A stretch of 64,000 bases of DNA. It comes from Chlorops oryzae. Its lineage: Eukaryota > Arthropoda > Insecta > Diptera > Chloropidae. The first letter of the stretch is position 1; each line of letters begins with the position of its first letter. Positions 33,182 through 44,304 of the stretch are shown here, piece after piece. The notes below the pieces were generated by a model, which worked only from the letters and a program-made list of their open reading frames with translations, was not told where the DNA came from and did not search any database. Position numbers and translations under genes: made by a program. Location: NCBI GenBank assembly GCA_020466095.1, contig CM035807.1:44118286-44182285 (forward strand), given 5' to 3'.

Positions 33182-33311
33182 TGTGCTTTTCAGACGTACA
33201 ACGAAATCTCGGGATTTCAGAACAAAATTGAAATCGCCTGGATTTCAAATGTCAAATTTGTTCGAAAGTTTTCTGAAATCCCGAGATTTCGTTGTACGTC
33301 TGAAAAGCACA
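33182..33311. mobile_element. Hairpin MITE with TAA target duplication
   Basis: 130 bp that folds almost completely. The left arm TGTGCTTTTCAGACGTAC continues through ACGAAATCTCGGGATTTC, and the right arm is its complement, about 42 bp each. TAA flanks both sides (33179-33181, 33312-33314), as expected of a PIF/Harbinger-type MITE. A partly related CGAAATCCCGAGATTTCG block is at 39986-40006. Confidence 0.85.
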
Positions 33312-33314
33312 TAA

Positions 33315-34450
33315 GATATTGAATATAATTTGTTTTAGTTGTTTTTTATGAACACATGAATTAAGAGCTTATAACCGAATTCAAAGAAGTTAGCTAGGCT
33401 CGTTAGAGTTCAGGATTCTGTAGATTAGAAGTAAGCCTTTCGCTTTTGAATTGATCCTGGTTAAAGACCTTAAAGAAGTCGCCCAGTTTCCTGTATTTAG
33501 CTTGAGAAAACCGGAAAAAAATAAGACTTAATTATTACAAACGGAGAATCTTTTGTGGGTTTCCTTTCAAAAAGAAAACAAAATACCTGTAAATTTTTGT
33601 AGGGAACTGTCTTTTGTAACTCGGCTGAGTTCATACCCCGGCTGGAAAAGTCTCTTACAAGGTGGCTCAATTCAAATTTTTTTAAAGAGGAATGGGTTTT
33701 GGTTTAAACGCTCCAAACAAATGCAAAATACAAAACCAATTTTTTAAAAAATGCCTTCTAGAAATATAAAGAAACAAATTTCTGGTTCCGATGGATGTTT
33801 AATTTTATTTTAATTCTGCTTTAAAACAATTTATTTTCCTTAAAGCTTATGACGATCAAGATAATTTCATATAAAACGTCACATATAAAAATAATACAGT
33901 CGATTGGACTCTCATTTTCAACTAAAAAGGCACAATCCAAAATGATGCAACACAAAATCTATCATTTATTACAGCGAAAGTGGCACATTTAAAAATGACC
34001 CACTTTATGTGTAACCAAACAGTTTTGCTTGGGAACTTGGACACAACTAAAGATATCACATTTTAACTGTAAGTGCAGAGTCGAGGCAACTAATGTAAAA
34101 ACTGGCACAAAAATATTTATTCAGTGAAGGATGATAAGTATGGGGAAGAAATATTTTTTGTAGTTAGACGTGTGTATTACGAACTTATTTATGGAAAAAA
34201 GTCGATTTTGGAAAAATTCGACTTGTGCCGGTTTAGTGTTTAGTTTGCGAAATGTTAATTTTCTACGTGTTCCTTTTGCTGCAGTAAAATTTTGGCAAAT
34301 AGAAAACAATTTATTGAAAAGATTTTGAATTGTGCCATTTTAGTGATTAGTGTGCGATATAGATGTCTCACGTCGACCAAAAAATTGGTCGCAGGCGATA
34401 CTGAGCTCTAGCGCCCAGCGAAAGAAATCTAGCAATCGGAAAAATTCGGC
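33315..34450. other. Intergenic stretch, no gene recognised
   Basis: AT-rich. Small ORFs only, no motif, no paired ends found. Confidence 0.5.
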
Positions 34451-35612
34451 TTTTTATACCCAGTGTAAGCAGGGTATACTAGTTTTGTGCAAATCTTGTA
34501 ACAGCCGGAACTAAGCTCCGTAGATAAAGACATATATATAAATATATATATATTCTTGATCAGGATCTAAAACTGAATCGATTTAGACATGTCCGTCTGT
34601 CCGTCCTTGCGTCTGTCCGTGGTCGGATCGCCTCCGAAATGGCTGGACCAATCAAGTCGAATTTTGTCACACAGGTATATCGGCGTCCGAGTATGGTCCT
34701 AAGTAAAAATGGGAGACATCCGCATACTGCCAGGCCCACAATTGAATTTAATGTGTTTTCAAAATATGCTTGTATTTTGCGAACCACTCAACACTGCATT
34801 GATATTTGGTGCACTGGTAAACTACGAAAAGGGACATATCCTGGAAAAAAAAATGGACGCCGTCCTTCTCGAGCCACGTCCACGGACACAAATGGAGCTT
34901 TTTTTAGCTTCCAAAGTAAAAAGCGTATAAGCTTCAAATTCGCAACATAGGTTGACCAAGGAGAATGAGAGATATAGGAACAACATTTTATATAGCACGC
35001 CCACAGCCACGCCCACAAATGGGGATTTTTCGTAACTTCCGAAGTAAAAAGCGTAGAAGCTTAAAATTCGCAACATAGGCTGACCAAAGCAAATGAAAGG
35101 TGTAGGAAAAAATTTATGTGGCCCGCCCACTGGCACGCCCACAAATAAAGATTTTTCGTAACTTCTGAAATAATAGGCGTAGAAGCTGCAAATTCGCAGC
35201 ATAGTTTGACCAAGGCAAATGAAAGGTGAAGGAAAAAATGTATGTGGCCCGCCCACTGCCACGCCCACAAATGGAAATTTTTCGTATCTTCCGAATTAAA
35301 AGGCGTAGAAGCTTCAAATTCGCAACATAGAATGACCAAGTCGAATAAATGGTGTAGGAAAAAGATGTATGTGGCCCGCCCACTGCCACGCCAACAAATA
35401 GAGAAATTCCGTAACTTCCGAAGTAAAAGGCGTAGAAGCTAAAAATTCGCAACATAGGTTGCCCACGGCCAATGAAAGGTGTAGGAAAAAATTTTTATGG
35501 CCCGCCCATTGCCACGCCCACAAAAATATAGAAGCAAAACATAGTGCGCTCATAATGTCGGGACGCTGGGTATTTTAAAGTCGGGCTAGACCGACTTTAG
35601 CTTTCTTACTTG
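34451..35612 (+). mobile_element. DINE-1-like element with internal tandem array
   Basis: Starts TTTTTATACCCAGTG and AGCAGGGTATACTAG, carries CTTGATCAGGATC and CATGTCCGTCTGTCCGTC, and ends GTCGGGCTAGACCGAC then CTTTCTTACTTG. From about 34920 to 35530 roughly five copies of a 110-120 bp unit follow each other (CTTCCGAAGTAAAAGGCGTAG, AAATTCGCAACATAG, GGCCCGCCCACTGCCACGCC). Longer open frames here come from the repeat. Confidence 0.75.
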
Positions 35613-35757
35613 TTTTTATACCTTTTCCGAAGGAAAGGGTATATTAAGTTTGGCACGGAGTATGTAACATACCAAAGGAGTCGCGATAGATATAGACATA
35701 TATATATATTCTTGATCAGGGTGACAAGAGGAATCGATCTAGCCATGTCTGTCTGCC

Positions 35758-35792
<35 letters not shown>

Positions 35793-36765
35793 GCGTCGCA
35801 CTTTAGTTTTTCGTAATTTACTCCTAAGCCATGAAAGATATCATATTGAAATTTGGCATGGACTTGGTAAATGTCCGAAAAACTGCATAAAAATTTTTTT
35901 CTTAGTTCCTTCGTGGGTCGTGGGAAGTGGTTCAGAAGTTTCAAAAATCACGATTTTTAACGTTTTTCGTGAATAACTTTTTACTATACATCCCAGCTTA
36001 TTGAAATTTGGTGTGTGTATAGCTACTATGTAGACTTAAGCTTTCGCTGAAAAAAAAGTGCGACATCGCTATATTTATGGTCATCATCCTACACATTAGA
36101 AAAAAACACTCTTTCTCTTATTCTCATATCTGTATACAAAAATGATTTTTTTTTTTGCTTCTTCTGATTGTGTATTTTGCCGCCAAATAAAGTCGTCACA
36201 AAGGTTAAAATTTGGCCATGACCACCATTCGCGAAATTCGCAAAAATTTGATTTTCACTATTTTCAATTGAGTATTTCGCAGCTAGACAAAATGTCTTCT
36301 AACGGTTAAAATTTGATCAAGATCACCATCCGCGAAGTTCGCGAAAATTTGATTGTCACTATTTTGAATTGAGTATTTCGCAGCTAAACAAAATGTCCTC
36401 TAACGGTTAAAACTTGACCATGCTCACCACCCGCGAAAATTTTGTGCTAAATAATAATCTCGAGTTTTATAGCCTTTTTACACATACGGGGTTACCTCGT
36501 TTATCTAGGTTTGCTGCCAAACCCAGTATCAAACCGCTCGGTTTCCCATACAAAAGCAAACCCAGTCAAGTGCTGGGTTTGGCGCTAACCCAGTCCCAAA
36601 CCTCGATAAGGCACAGGGTTGCATTCAATAAACTGACATATATTGTGAGAAATTCCCTGTGAAATGACAATTTTCGTTGAATGGAGAATGAATTAAAGAA
36701 GAAGAAGAATGAGAAAAAGAATAAGAAGTTGAAGTTGAAGTCAAATCGAAGTTTTTGAGAAGGAA

Positions 36766-37841
36766 ATGAATAAGGAATTAAAAGAAAAGGTTTTCGGGGA
36801 AAAAAAGAAAAAGAAGGTGTGGAGCGAAGATGCGGAATGTGCCCTAATCGAATTGTGGGCTGAAAATATAGATGGACTACGTGGGAACAGAAAAAACGGC
36901 CATGTGTATGCCGAGATTTGTGATGAAATGGCGAAAAGAAATTTTTTTAGAGCTCCTGTGGAAGTTCGTGATAAAATTCACAATCTCACAAACAAGTATA
37001 AGTATGTATTTACATAGGTATGGTTTTTCATCATGAGCCTGCAGTCTGCAGATTGTCTGCATAGACTTGGTCTTTCGCGTAGCCCCAAAGAAACCTGGTT
37101 CGCAAAAGAATCGAGGTGTGCCAGGCTGCTCGTGGCGGTCATTTGAATGATGGCACATTCCATTATAAACGGCAAAGATCAAATATTACACTGGCCGACA
37201 AAAAGCTCATGATGAAAAAACTTTTATGTATCTGTGGAAATAATCAATAATCAGGATTGTGGTATTTTACAGACAAGAAAAGAAATTAATTGGACCTTCT
37301 GGTGGTTCCCCATCGGAGTGGATACACTTCAACCGTGTTCACGAGTTGCTAGGCAACTTTAAAACCTACAACATGGAAGCGATGATGGAAGAAAGCACTG
37401 GTATGTATCTATAACTCTCATAAATATATATTTTTATTTGAAAATTTTTGAAATACATAATACACTATTTTTTCGGAACAAATTTTAGAACAAACATCGG
37501 AAGCCACAATCGAGTTCTTGGATACCAGTGACGCCGAAATCTTTTATGCCAACAACAGCGAAAGCACTTCGGATTACTCTCCACGTCCAAATACACCTGC
37601 AAGACCTAAAAAACGGAGGTTAAATGCATTCCAGGAAACGATTTTAAATGAAATTCAGAAAAGCAACGAAGAATTAAAAATTGAAACTGAAAAGTTGGCT
37701 GGATTTGAAAAGGAGATGATTGCCATAAGTAAAGAGTCGTTATCCATAGAAAGAGAAAAAAATGAAATTTTGAAACAAGCGTGTGAAGACTCAAAAAATT
37801 TTCAAACGGAATTGTTAAAAATTTTCAAACAGAATGGTTAA
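36766..37841 (+). CDS. Harbinger-1 Myb/MADF DNA-binding protein, three exons
   Basis: Exons 36766-37001, 37273-37400, 37489-37841 (717 nt, 238 residues). Phases fit exactly, with donors GTATGT and acceptors ACAG and TTAG. Exon 1 has a trihelix/MADF-like start (WSEDAECALIELWAENID, then YAEICDEMAKRN). Exon 2 has KKLIGPSGGSPSEWIHF. Exon 3 is an acidic linker with a PKKRR nuclear localisation-type motif and a C-terminal coiled coil (NEELKIETEKLAGFEKEM). In PIF/Harbinger elements this partner binds TIR DNA and brings the nuclease into the nucleus. Start chosen at the first ATG giving the MADF domain. Confidence 0.85.
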
Positions 37842-37887
37842 ATTTATTAAAGAAAAATAAAACTAGCAGACGTGTGTAATTAATAGC

Positions 37888-39352
37888 TTAATCTAAAATC
37901 GAGTTAATATTACTTAAAAGGGATGATGCAATAGCTCCTCTTATGAGTTCGGCGTCGCTTGTCAAATTATCGTATCGGTAGATGCGTTCAGACCGAATGT
38001 ACACTCCGGATCGTTCATTTTCACTAAATTGCAGCCAATTTTCGTTAACTTCGCAATTTTTCTCATTGAAGAAGTTGTGTAAGACGCAGCAACATTTAAT
38101 AATTACATTGCAGTTGTTAATGTTGTTATCAATCCCCTTTCCTATTCGCCTAAAGCGTGCTTTCAAGTGACCGAAGGCATTTTCAACCACTCTTCGCGCT
38201 TTGGACAAATGATAATTGAAATTTTTTTCCTTAGCACTTGCAGTTGTTGAAAATGGATAGGGTTTCATAACTTGTTGACTCAGTTTAAATGCTGAGTCCC
38301 CAAGGACAACTACTGGCACATTGACCTCTTGAATAACTTTGCTGTTTTCCTTGAGCAATGAATTCTGCAGCACCCGCTTTAATGAAGAGCTTTCAAAAAT
38401 TGCTGAGTCGTTGCATCTTCCTGGACATCCAACATTGATGTATAAAAACCGATACCTGTGGGTGTTAATATTTTTGTTACAATATGAATACAATATGAAT
38501 GTTAAACTTTACCTGTAATCCACAAGAGCGAAAAGTATGGTGGAATACCATCCCTTATAGTTGTAGTAGTCTACGGTATCCTCAGCGCTAGGTTTAATTT
38601 CTATATGGCATCCATCTATTCATATTTTGACCAAAAAAATTAAAAAGTCGGATATCAAAGTGACCATTTCTTACCCATAGCTCCCATACACTGCGGAAAT
38701 CCTATTTCGTTGAAGCCCTTAATGCATTCGGTAATTTTTCCTTGAGTCAAAAAATTTTCTGGCAAGTATTCAGGTGCCATGACCCGCCACACTTCAGCAC
38801 AGAACTCTTGCAAGATTTTGCAAACACTTGCTTCAGACACTCCGAACAATCTCGCAACTGTGCGGTATTCTGCTGATGAGCCGAGCGTATACAAGGATAT
38901 AGCGATTCTCTTTTCCAGCGGTATGCATTTTCTGAAAATTGTGTCCTGTTTTTTAAGCATTTGCAGTTTCTCGACAAGTTCCTTAAATCCTTTTCGGTCA
39001 ACTCGAAAGGCATCTTTAAAAAAAGAGTCAGTGGCACAAGGAATGTCCTTTTCCCAAAATCGACCATATCGTTCCTAATTTATTTTTAATGTTAGAATCA
39101 TCAAATAACAGATACTATGAAGTTACTCACATGAACCCAAGTCGTTCGACAATTTTGCTGGAGCAATGACAAATATAGTTGATTAATTCGCCGGCGTAAA
39201 ATTCGTTTTCTTAAAAACGCTGCTTTATAAGCTATTCTCAACCGGGCTAGCTCTCTTTTTTTTTTTTTTGATGTCTCACTTAAATGGAGAATTTTTTGCA
39301 ACAATTCGTTTTGTTTTTCGTTAAATAAACAAATCATTTGCTTCGCATCCAT
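37888..39352 (-). CDS. Harbinger-1 DDE nuclease (transposase), four exons
   Basis: Exons 39352-39131, 39074-38675, 38615-38513, 38455-37888 (1293 nt, 430 residues), all GT-AG with matching phases. The N-terminus is basic and helical. Exon 2 has RYGRFWEKDIPCATDSFF and an HTH-like EYRTVARLFGVSEASV. Catalytic residues: Asp at MGAMDGCHIEI (across introns 2 and 3), Asp at VVVLGDSAFKL, Glu at ARRVVENAFGHL, a full DDE_Tnp_4 set. NYKGWYS and CPGRCNDSAIF are also family blocks. It cuts at element ends and inserts at TWA. No stop or frameshift seen. The last exon faces the MADF gene end to end, 46 bp apart. Confidence 0.9.
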
Positions 39353-39671
39353 TTTCTCAACTTTTCAGGTTTTGTTTGCTATTGATGTTTGACAAAAAAA
39401 AAGAAAAATGAACTGTCAAACGTAACCTCGATAAGTGCAGTGTAAAGGCGCTAGGTTTGCATTTAGGTTACGAACGCAAACCTAGGTTTCCTATGTTAGT
39501 GTAAAAAGGCTATTAGAAGCTAAATCGAAGTACAGATAAGGTATAAATAGATATCCAAGCTAGAACAACGAAAACGGCGGGAATTTTTGTTAAGGTAATG
39601 TTTTAACATATTTCAGGCTGAGGAAAAGGTATGTGTGCAATCGGCTTAGCCGATGTAAACTTCTTGACTTG

Positions 39672-40095
39672 TTTTTTTTTTAATTTGTTTGTTGGTTTGA
39701 TAAGAATACTTAAGAGCTAAAACGACAGAGAGAATAGTCGATATGAGTGCGACTGAAAACGACTGATAGCTGTGGGGAGTTAAAAGGGTATAGCACCATA
39801 AGCATAGTGATTCTGCCCGGAAGCCGATTTCAACTTTAGTTGTTTTGCTGTTTAGGTAAATGCAAAACATTCAATTTTCGGGAATTTTTCGCTCTCGGTC
39901 CCCTATAGTCCTTGAATATCCTTGTAAAAGCGGGTTTTTACAGAAAATTTTTAAAAAATCGTATCTAATATGCCATTCAGACGAGGATCGAAATCCCGAG
40001 ATTTCGGCACTTGGATTTCGTGAAATCCATATCGAAATCCAAGCGTTCACACGACAATATCGCCATTGAGAGGATTTGGTTTGACAGCCATTCAT
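39672..40095. other. Short stretch with Harbinger-MITE-like block
   Basis: No gene. 39970-40065 contains CGAAATCCCGAGATTTCG and CGTGAAATCC/ATATCGAAATCC pairs resembling the 33182-33311 MITE, flanked by CATTCAGACGAGG and CGTTCACACG. Probably a decayed related MITE. Confidence 0.45.
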
Positions 40096-40103
40096 CTGTT
40101 TGT

Positions 40104-40681
40104 AGTGCTGCCAATTGTAGGGAAATTTCCTTAAAAATTTTTAGGGATTTTTTTTAACAAAAAATGACTTGTAGGGACAAAAGTACAGATTTCTTAATAT
40201 CGGCAAATGTACGGAATTTGTGATGTATTCCAAAATATTTAATAAATTTTGTATAAATTTAGTTGTCAAAATTAAAAAGACAAAATAAAAACTATCCCAA
40301 CCTGTGTTTATGTGAAAAAGTTCAGTCGAAGCTATCGTTAAGCGTCGATAGTCTACAAATTTGAAATAGTATTTGTATAGGCTTTTTTGAATAAATTGGA
40401 AACTGTTTTATTTACCGCTACAAGATAAGGCCTATTCATATTTTTAATGAAATCAGTTTTACTTCAACCACAACAAAAAAAAATTAATTTTTGAAACAAA
40501 CTTTTTATTTTTGAAAACGAAAAAAAAAATTTCAATTGACTTTAGTACGATTCGGTGTTCCAGAGGCATATTATTAAAAAAAAAAAAATAACGATATTTG
40601 TGTTAGGGAAAAACATAAAGAATTTGTGGGGATTTTTTTTCAGTTTGTAGGGAATTTTTCGTTTGCGTGTGGCAGCGTTGC
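40104..40681. mobile_element. hAT-like MITE with 8-bp duplication
   Basis: CTGTTTGT occurs directly outside both ends (40096-40103 and 40682-40689). The ends AGTGCTGCCAA and, on the complement, GCAACGCTGCCA are short imperfect inverted repeats of the C-A-G-x-G-x-TGCCA type frequent in hAT elements. The interior is AT-rich with TTGTAGGGAA at both sides and no ORF. An 8-bp duplication supports hAT. Confidence 0.5.
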
Positions 40682-40851
40682 CTGTTTGTTTAAGGTTGAG
40701 GTACAATAGGCACGACAGCCCGACACGACGATGCGTTTTGTCGTATCCGATAAGCTGTGTCGGAAGTCAATATACAATAGCAAGGAAAATCGTGTCGTAT
40801 GAAAACATATGTTTGTAATCGTTGCGGTCTCTGCAAAAACAAAATAACAAA

Positions 40852-42363
40852 ATGAGAGCATTAAAAGCACACCGAATTTTATTATATGCAACAGCAGCAT
40901 TCTTGGGTCATCGCAAATACGTTCAGACAAAACAGAATTGCAAACGAAAGTGGTGGGTTAGACCAATATTCAGATGTCGAGACGAAATGGGATTTTACGC
41001 CACAACATTTGCCGAAATGAAAAGAGACGATCATGAAATGTTTTTTAAGGCCACTCGTATGAACGTTGAGCAATTTGACTTCATATTAAGCGTATTGGAA
41101 TTGCGTTTGACCAAAAGATCACGGCGTAAGCCAATTCCTGCGGAGTGTCGTCTGGCTTTGACATTGATGTAAGTATTTGTACAATGCCACATCAGTTATG
41201 AATACGAATGAATGTTTTATCAGATATTTAGCGCATGGAGGAGCACGTTATACATATGCTCTAAAATTTAAAATGTCAACTTCAAGTGTTGGCAAAATAA
41301 TACGGGAGACATGCCAGGCTATTTGGGAAGAATTGAGCCCTGTTTACTTATCTCCGCCGAGCTGCAGCGAGTGGATGGATATTGCCATAAAGTTCGAGCA
41401 AAAGTGGAACTTTCCACACTGCTTAGGTGCCATTGACGGAAAGCACGTGTCCATTGTATGTCCTCACAAAGGAGCATCGAAATTTTACAATTATAAGGGA
41501 CGTCACAGCATAGTTCTCCTTGCGATTTGTGACGCTGACTATTCTTTCACAATGGTAGATGTGGGAGCATACGGAAGCCAGAGTGATGGCGGAATTTTGG
41601 CAAACACTGAGTTTTGGAAGCTCTTGTCCAATAAAAAGCTTTGCATTCCAGGTCCATCGTTTCTGCCGAACTCCAATGAAGAGTTCCCATATTTTTTCGT
41701 AGGAGATAGCGCGTTCCCTCTTCAAGAAAACTTAATGCGCCCATATTCTGGTAAGAATACATACAGCCTGATTCTAAATAATCCCGGGGAACGAATTCCC
41801 GGTGAATACACTTTTGACGAGGCTAAAATTCTCCATTTTTGAATGAATGGGGATATTGAATTCATGGAAATGAGCCGAATACTCATTCCTATTATTTTCC
41901 TGTACCGGGAATTTGTTCTCCGGGAATATTTAGAGTCGGGCGGATATTTAATCTAAGGATTCTAATTATGCATTATATTGCAGGAAACAATTTGACTTCC
42001 GAAGAAGAAATTTTTAATAAAAGGCTCTCACATGCACGCGTTACCATTGAAAATGCATTTGGCATTCTTGCGGCTAGGTGGAGAGTATTGCGTGGCGATA
42101 TCCATGCGCTACCTGAAACGGCTGATAAAGTAGTTAAAGCAGTTTTATGTCTTCATAACTACTTGATGCATACTAAATCTAAGTCATATTGTCCTTCGAA
42201 TTACGTGGATTCTTTCGAAAATGGACAGTTTACTCCAGGTCAATGGAGAAATGACCAGGAACCTGGTTGTATTATTTCACTTCCTCCCACAAGGCATCAT
42301 AACGCTTCCAGATCCAACTACAAATTGCGACAAAAGTTTGCTGTATACTTGCAAAATACTTAA
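40852..42363 (+). CDS. Harbinger-2 DDE nuclease, three exons, intact frame
   Basis: Exons 40852-41168, 41224-41750, 41984-42363 (1224 nt, 407 residues). Donors are GTAAGT and GTAAGA, acceptors ATCAG and TGCAG, and phases fit. The N-terminus has KRKWWVRPIFRCRDEMGFY. The middle has FKMSTSSVGKIIRETC. Catalytic Asp in CLGAIDGKHVSI, Asp in FFVGDSAFPL, Glu in VTIENAFGILAARW, with YNYKGRHSIVLLAICD between. The ATG at 40852 is the first Met; a non-ATG extension upstream is less likely. Its sequence is clearly different from Harbinger-1, so it is another subfamily. It needs a MADF partner, which is truncated here. Confidence 0.9.
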
Positions 42364-42488
42364 TTTATTAATTAGTATAAGCTTTATTTAAAAAAAAAGA
42401 ACAAAAAAATAAAAAATAATTCACAACCTGTTTCTTAAACAAATAAAAAATTTTTTTTAGCCAAAATAAGTCCTAGTAGTCATTACGA

Positions 42489-42720
42489 TCATTGCTCGCT
42501 CATCCGAAACTGTTCGAGCTTTTCAGTGACGAAAACCATAACATCACGTTTTAGCAAAGCCATATTATATGGGTTCAAATTATATGCTTTTACTGTTTCT
42601 GCAACGCTCGAGAAAAACAAATCAACGCCATCTGGCTCTTTAGTTGCAACTTGTGCTGATAGAGTATTTAAAAAATCTTTGAAACATTCTGTTCCATCGT
42701 CTTGGTTTTTCCTTTTGTTG
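42489..42720 (-). pseudogene. Harbinger-2 MADF partner, C-terminal fragment
   Basis: Minus frame, stop at 42491-42489. Readable from NKRKNQDDGTECFKDFLN through VDLFFSSVAETVKAYN to VMVFVTEKLEQFRMSEQ. A D-x-x-F-x-x-F-L start, followed by two helices, resembles the BESS-type C-terminal interaction region of MADF proteins. It is convergent to the nuclease gene, as in Harbinger-1. The upstream exons are missing because the LTR element begins at about 42718. Confidence 0.6.
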
Positions 42721-43484
42721 TGAGTCGAAAAGCGTCACGTCACACTCTAACGTCACGCTACCAGCTCTAAGCGGAAAAAGTGCCAAAACATGTAAAAACA
42801 ATTAAATCGCAGCAGAGGAGTTCGACGACACAGCACCAAGCTCGAAATCCGACACCCTTCACCAAGAACAACAACAACAATAGAACTCAACTACTGAGAA
42901 CAATTACGTAAGCAAGCATACCGATCGAAAGGGCAAGCGGGGGAAAAGACGAAAGCCCACGAGCATGCAAGTCAGCAATAAGCAACGGCATAAGCGGTTC
43001 AACGTCTTCAAAGCAATAAAGCTATTGGTAACAACAACAACAGGCGATCTAGACGGGCAATCAACGTAACAGAACAACAAGAGATAGGTGCAACAACAAC
43101 AAGTGCAACGTAGGCACACCGGCAGGGGAAGTTCGAAGTCATACTTATGAAATCAATCAATATCCAATATTGCTAGATCGGCAATATTGATCTATTTAAG
43201 CGGAGCTTCGATCTACGGAAGAGGACTTGCAGTTTGGAATCGAAAGTCTAATCAGATCACAACTTTGGCGCACCTACTTACGAGCCAGGACGACAAAGTG
43301 TGGATCTCAGTGTTAGCTAGGGAATTAGGGCAGTAAAGTAAGCTAGAGTAGAACCTGTAAACATCATTAAAAGACTTTAATAAAGAAACACCAATGGAAA
43401 AGGAGTAAAGAGTGTTTTATTCAACGGAATCCTTTGTTGGCGCTTTACTAGAGGTCCTTCTCCCAGCAGACACGCAACATTTTA
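42718..43484 (+). repeat. Putative LTR and leader of an AT-rich LTR element
   Basis: Cuts the Harbinger-2 partner gene. Contains CAACAACAACAAT-type repeats, CAATATTGATCTATTTAAG (possible core promoter) and TTTAATAAAGAAACACC (polyadenylation signal). It ends before TGGCGCAGCCGGTATTCG (43485-43502), a primer-binding-like sequence of the tRNA-Ser type seen in gypsy-group elements. A second LTR was not found, so the borders are provisional. Confidence 0.5.
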
Positions 43485-43653
43485 TGGCGCAGCCGGTATT
43501 CGACTAAGGATAGTCGGGTACGAATCACGATCCTTTCACAACAGTACGGCGTTGAAACTAACAAACCATAACAAATGAAACAACGACTTTTGGCCACAGT
43601 GGGGTAAGATTGATATATATTGGATATATTTGAGTTATTCATTGGAACCTACT

Positions 43654-43862
43654 GAACAGTGGTGAAACCTAATTCAGTGGGGCCTGGGCGTGAGTGAAAC
43701 TTCGAAAGGCATTTCAATGAAAAACAACATAAATGTACCGAATTATATCAATTATTTTGTTGTAACCCTTTTTGTACTGCACTGCTATAACCTGTCGAAC
43801 AGTGGTGAAACCTAATTCGTCAGGGTCCGGGTGTGAGTGAAACTTCCGAAGGACACTTTAGC
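43654..43862 (+). repeat. Two direct repeats of about 70 bp in the leader
   Basis: GAACAGTGGTGAAACCTAAT occurs at about 43660 and 43798. Both are followed by GGSCCKGGYGTGAGTGAAAC and a CGAARGRCAYTT segment, 138 bp apart. Position after the primer site suggests a leader duplication. Confidence 0.75.
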
Positions 43863-44304
43863 AGCACAATCGCAATAAGGGCATAACAGAGTACCTTGAA
43901 TAAAAATTTTATATAAAAAAAAACATATATAATATATATACATATATATAATAATAAAAAATGGAAAAAGCGGCGCAAGTAAAAGGCGACATCATCCAAC
44001 AACAAGAATTACAGCTTTATCAAAATACGCATACAATATGGTGAGTACAAAAACTTTGAATAACAATTTTTTCACCCAGAGTCCTTACTGTTGACGATGA
44101 ATTTCAATACCTTGGTTGAATATAGATATTTTAGAAAAATGAGCCATTTAGAGAAAATCCGTAAAAATAATTTTAAGAAACGGTTTTGTTATCATAGCCA
44201 AAATGTAGCTCGAAGCGAAAAGCCATTGAGTCGTCAATACTGGACGCTAATTTAAAAAAATTTCAAGTCGAGTTTGTATTAAAAAAAAAAAAAAAAAAAA
44301 AAAA

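Larger units (their letters stand above)
36470..39512. mobile_element. Complete PIF/Harbinger transposon (Harbinger-1)
   Basis: Ends TAGCCTTTTTACACATAC at 36470 and the complement of TAGCCTTTTTACACTAAC at 39512. TTA is duplicated at 36467-36469 and 39513-39515. 3043 bp with two convergent genes: a Myb/MADF protein on plus (36766-37841) and a DDE nuclease on minus (39352-37888). Both spliced frames are open from ATG to stop with canonical GT-AG introns. This is the full autonomous Harbinger layout, so the copy may be active or very recently so. Confidence 0.95.
35613..39671 (+). mobile_element. Second DINE-like element, split by Harbinger-1
   Basis: Follows the previous DINE without spacer: TTTTTATACCTTTTCCGAAGG at 35613, TGTCTGTC microsatellite (35745-35792), and GGTTAAAATTTGACCATG-type repeats (36200-36430). 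After the Harbinger insertion it continues AGAAGCTAAATCGAAG to the terminal GCTTAGCCGATG and GACTTG (39671). Other copies of this end are at 10737-11025 and 54887-55356. Confidence 0.75.
40690..42720 (+). mobile_element. Second PIF/Harbinger element (Harbinger-2), right end cut
   Basis: Starts after TTAA with GGTTGAGGTACAATAGG followed by CACGACAGCCCGACACG. It contains an intact nuclease gene on plus and, on minus, the 3' end of a MADF/BESS gene broken at about 42720 by an LTR element. No matching right TIR was found inside the window. Confidence 0.75.

Noticed and set aside
35061..35553. Overlapping minus ORFs rich in HLWAWQWAGH phrases
   Set aside because: They are translations of GTGGGCGTGGCAGTGGGC repeats in the DINE-like array.
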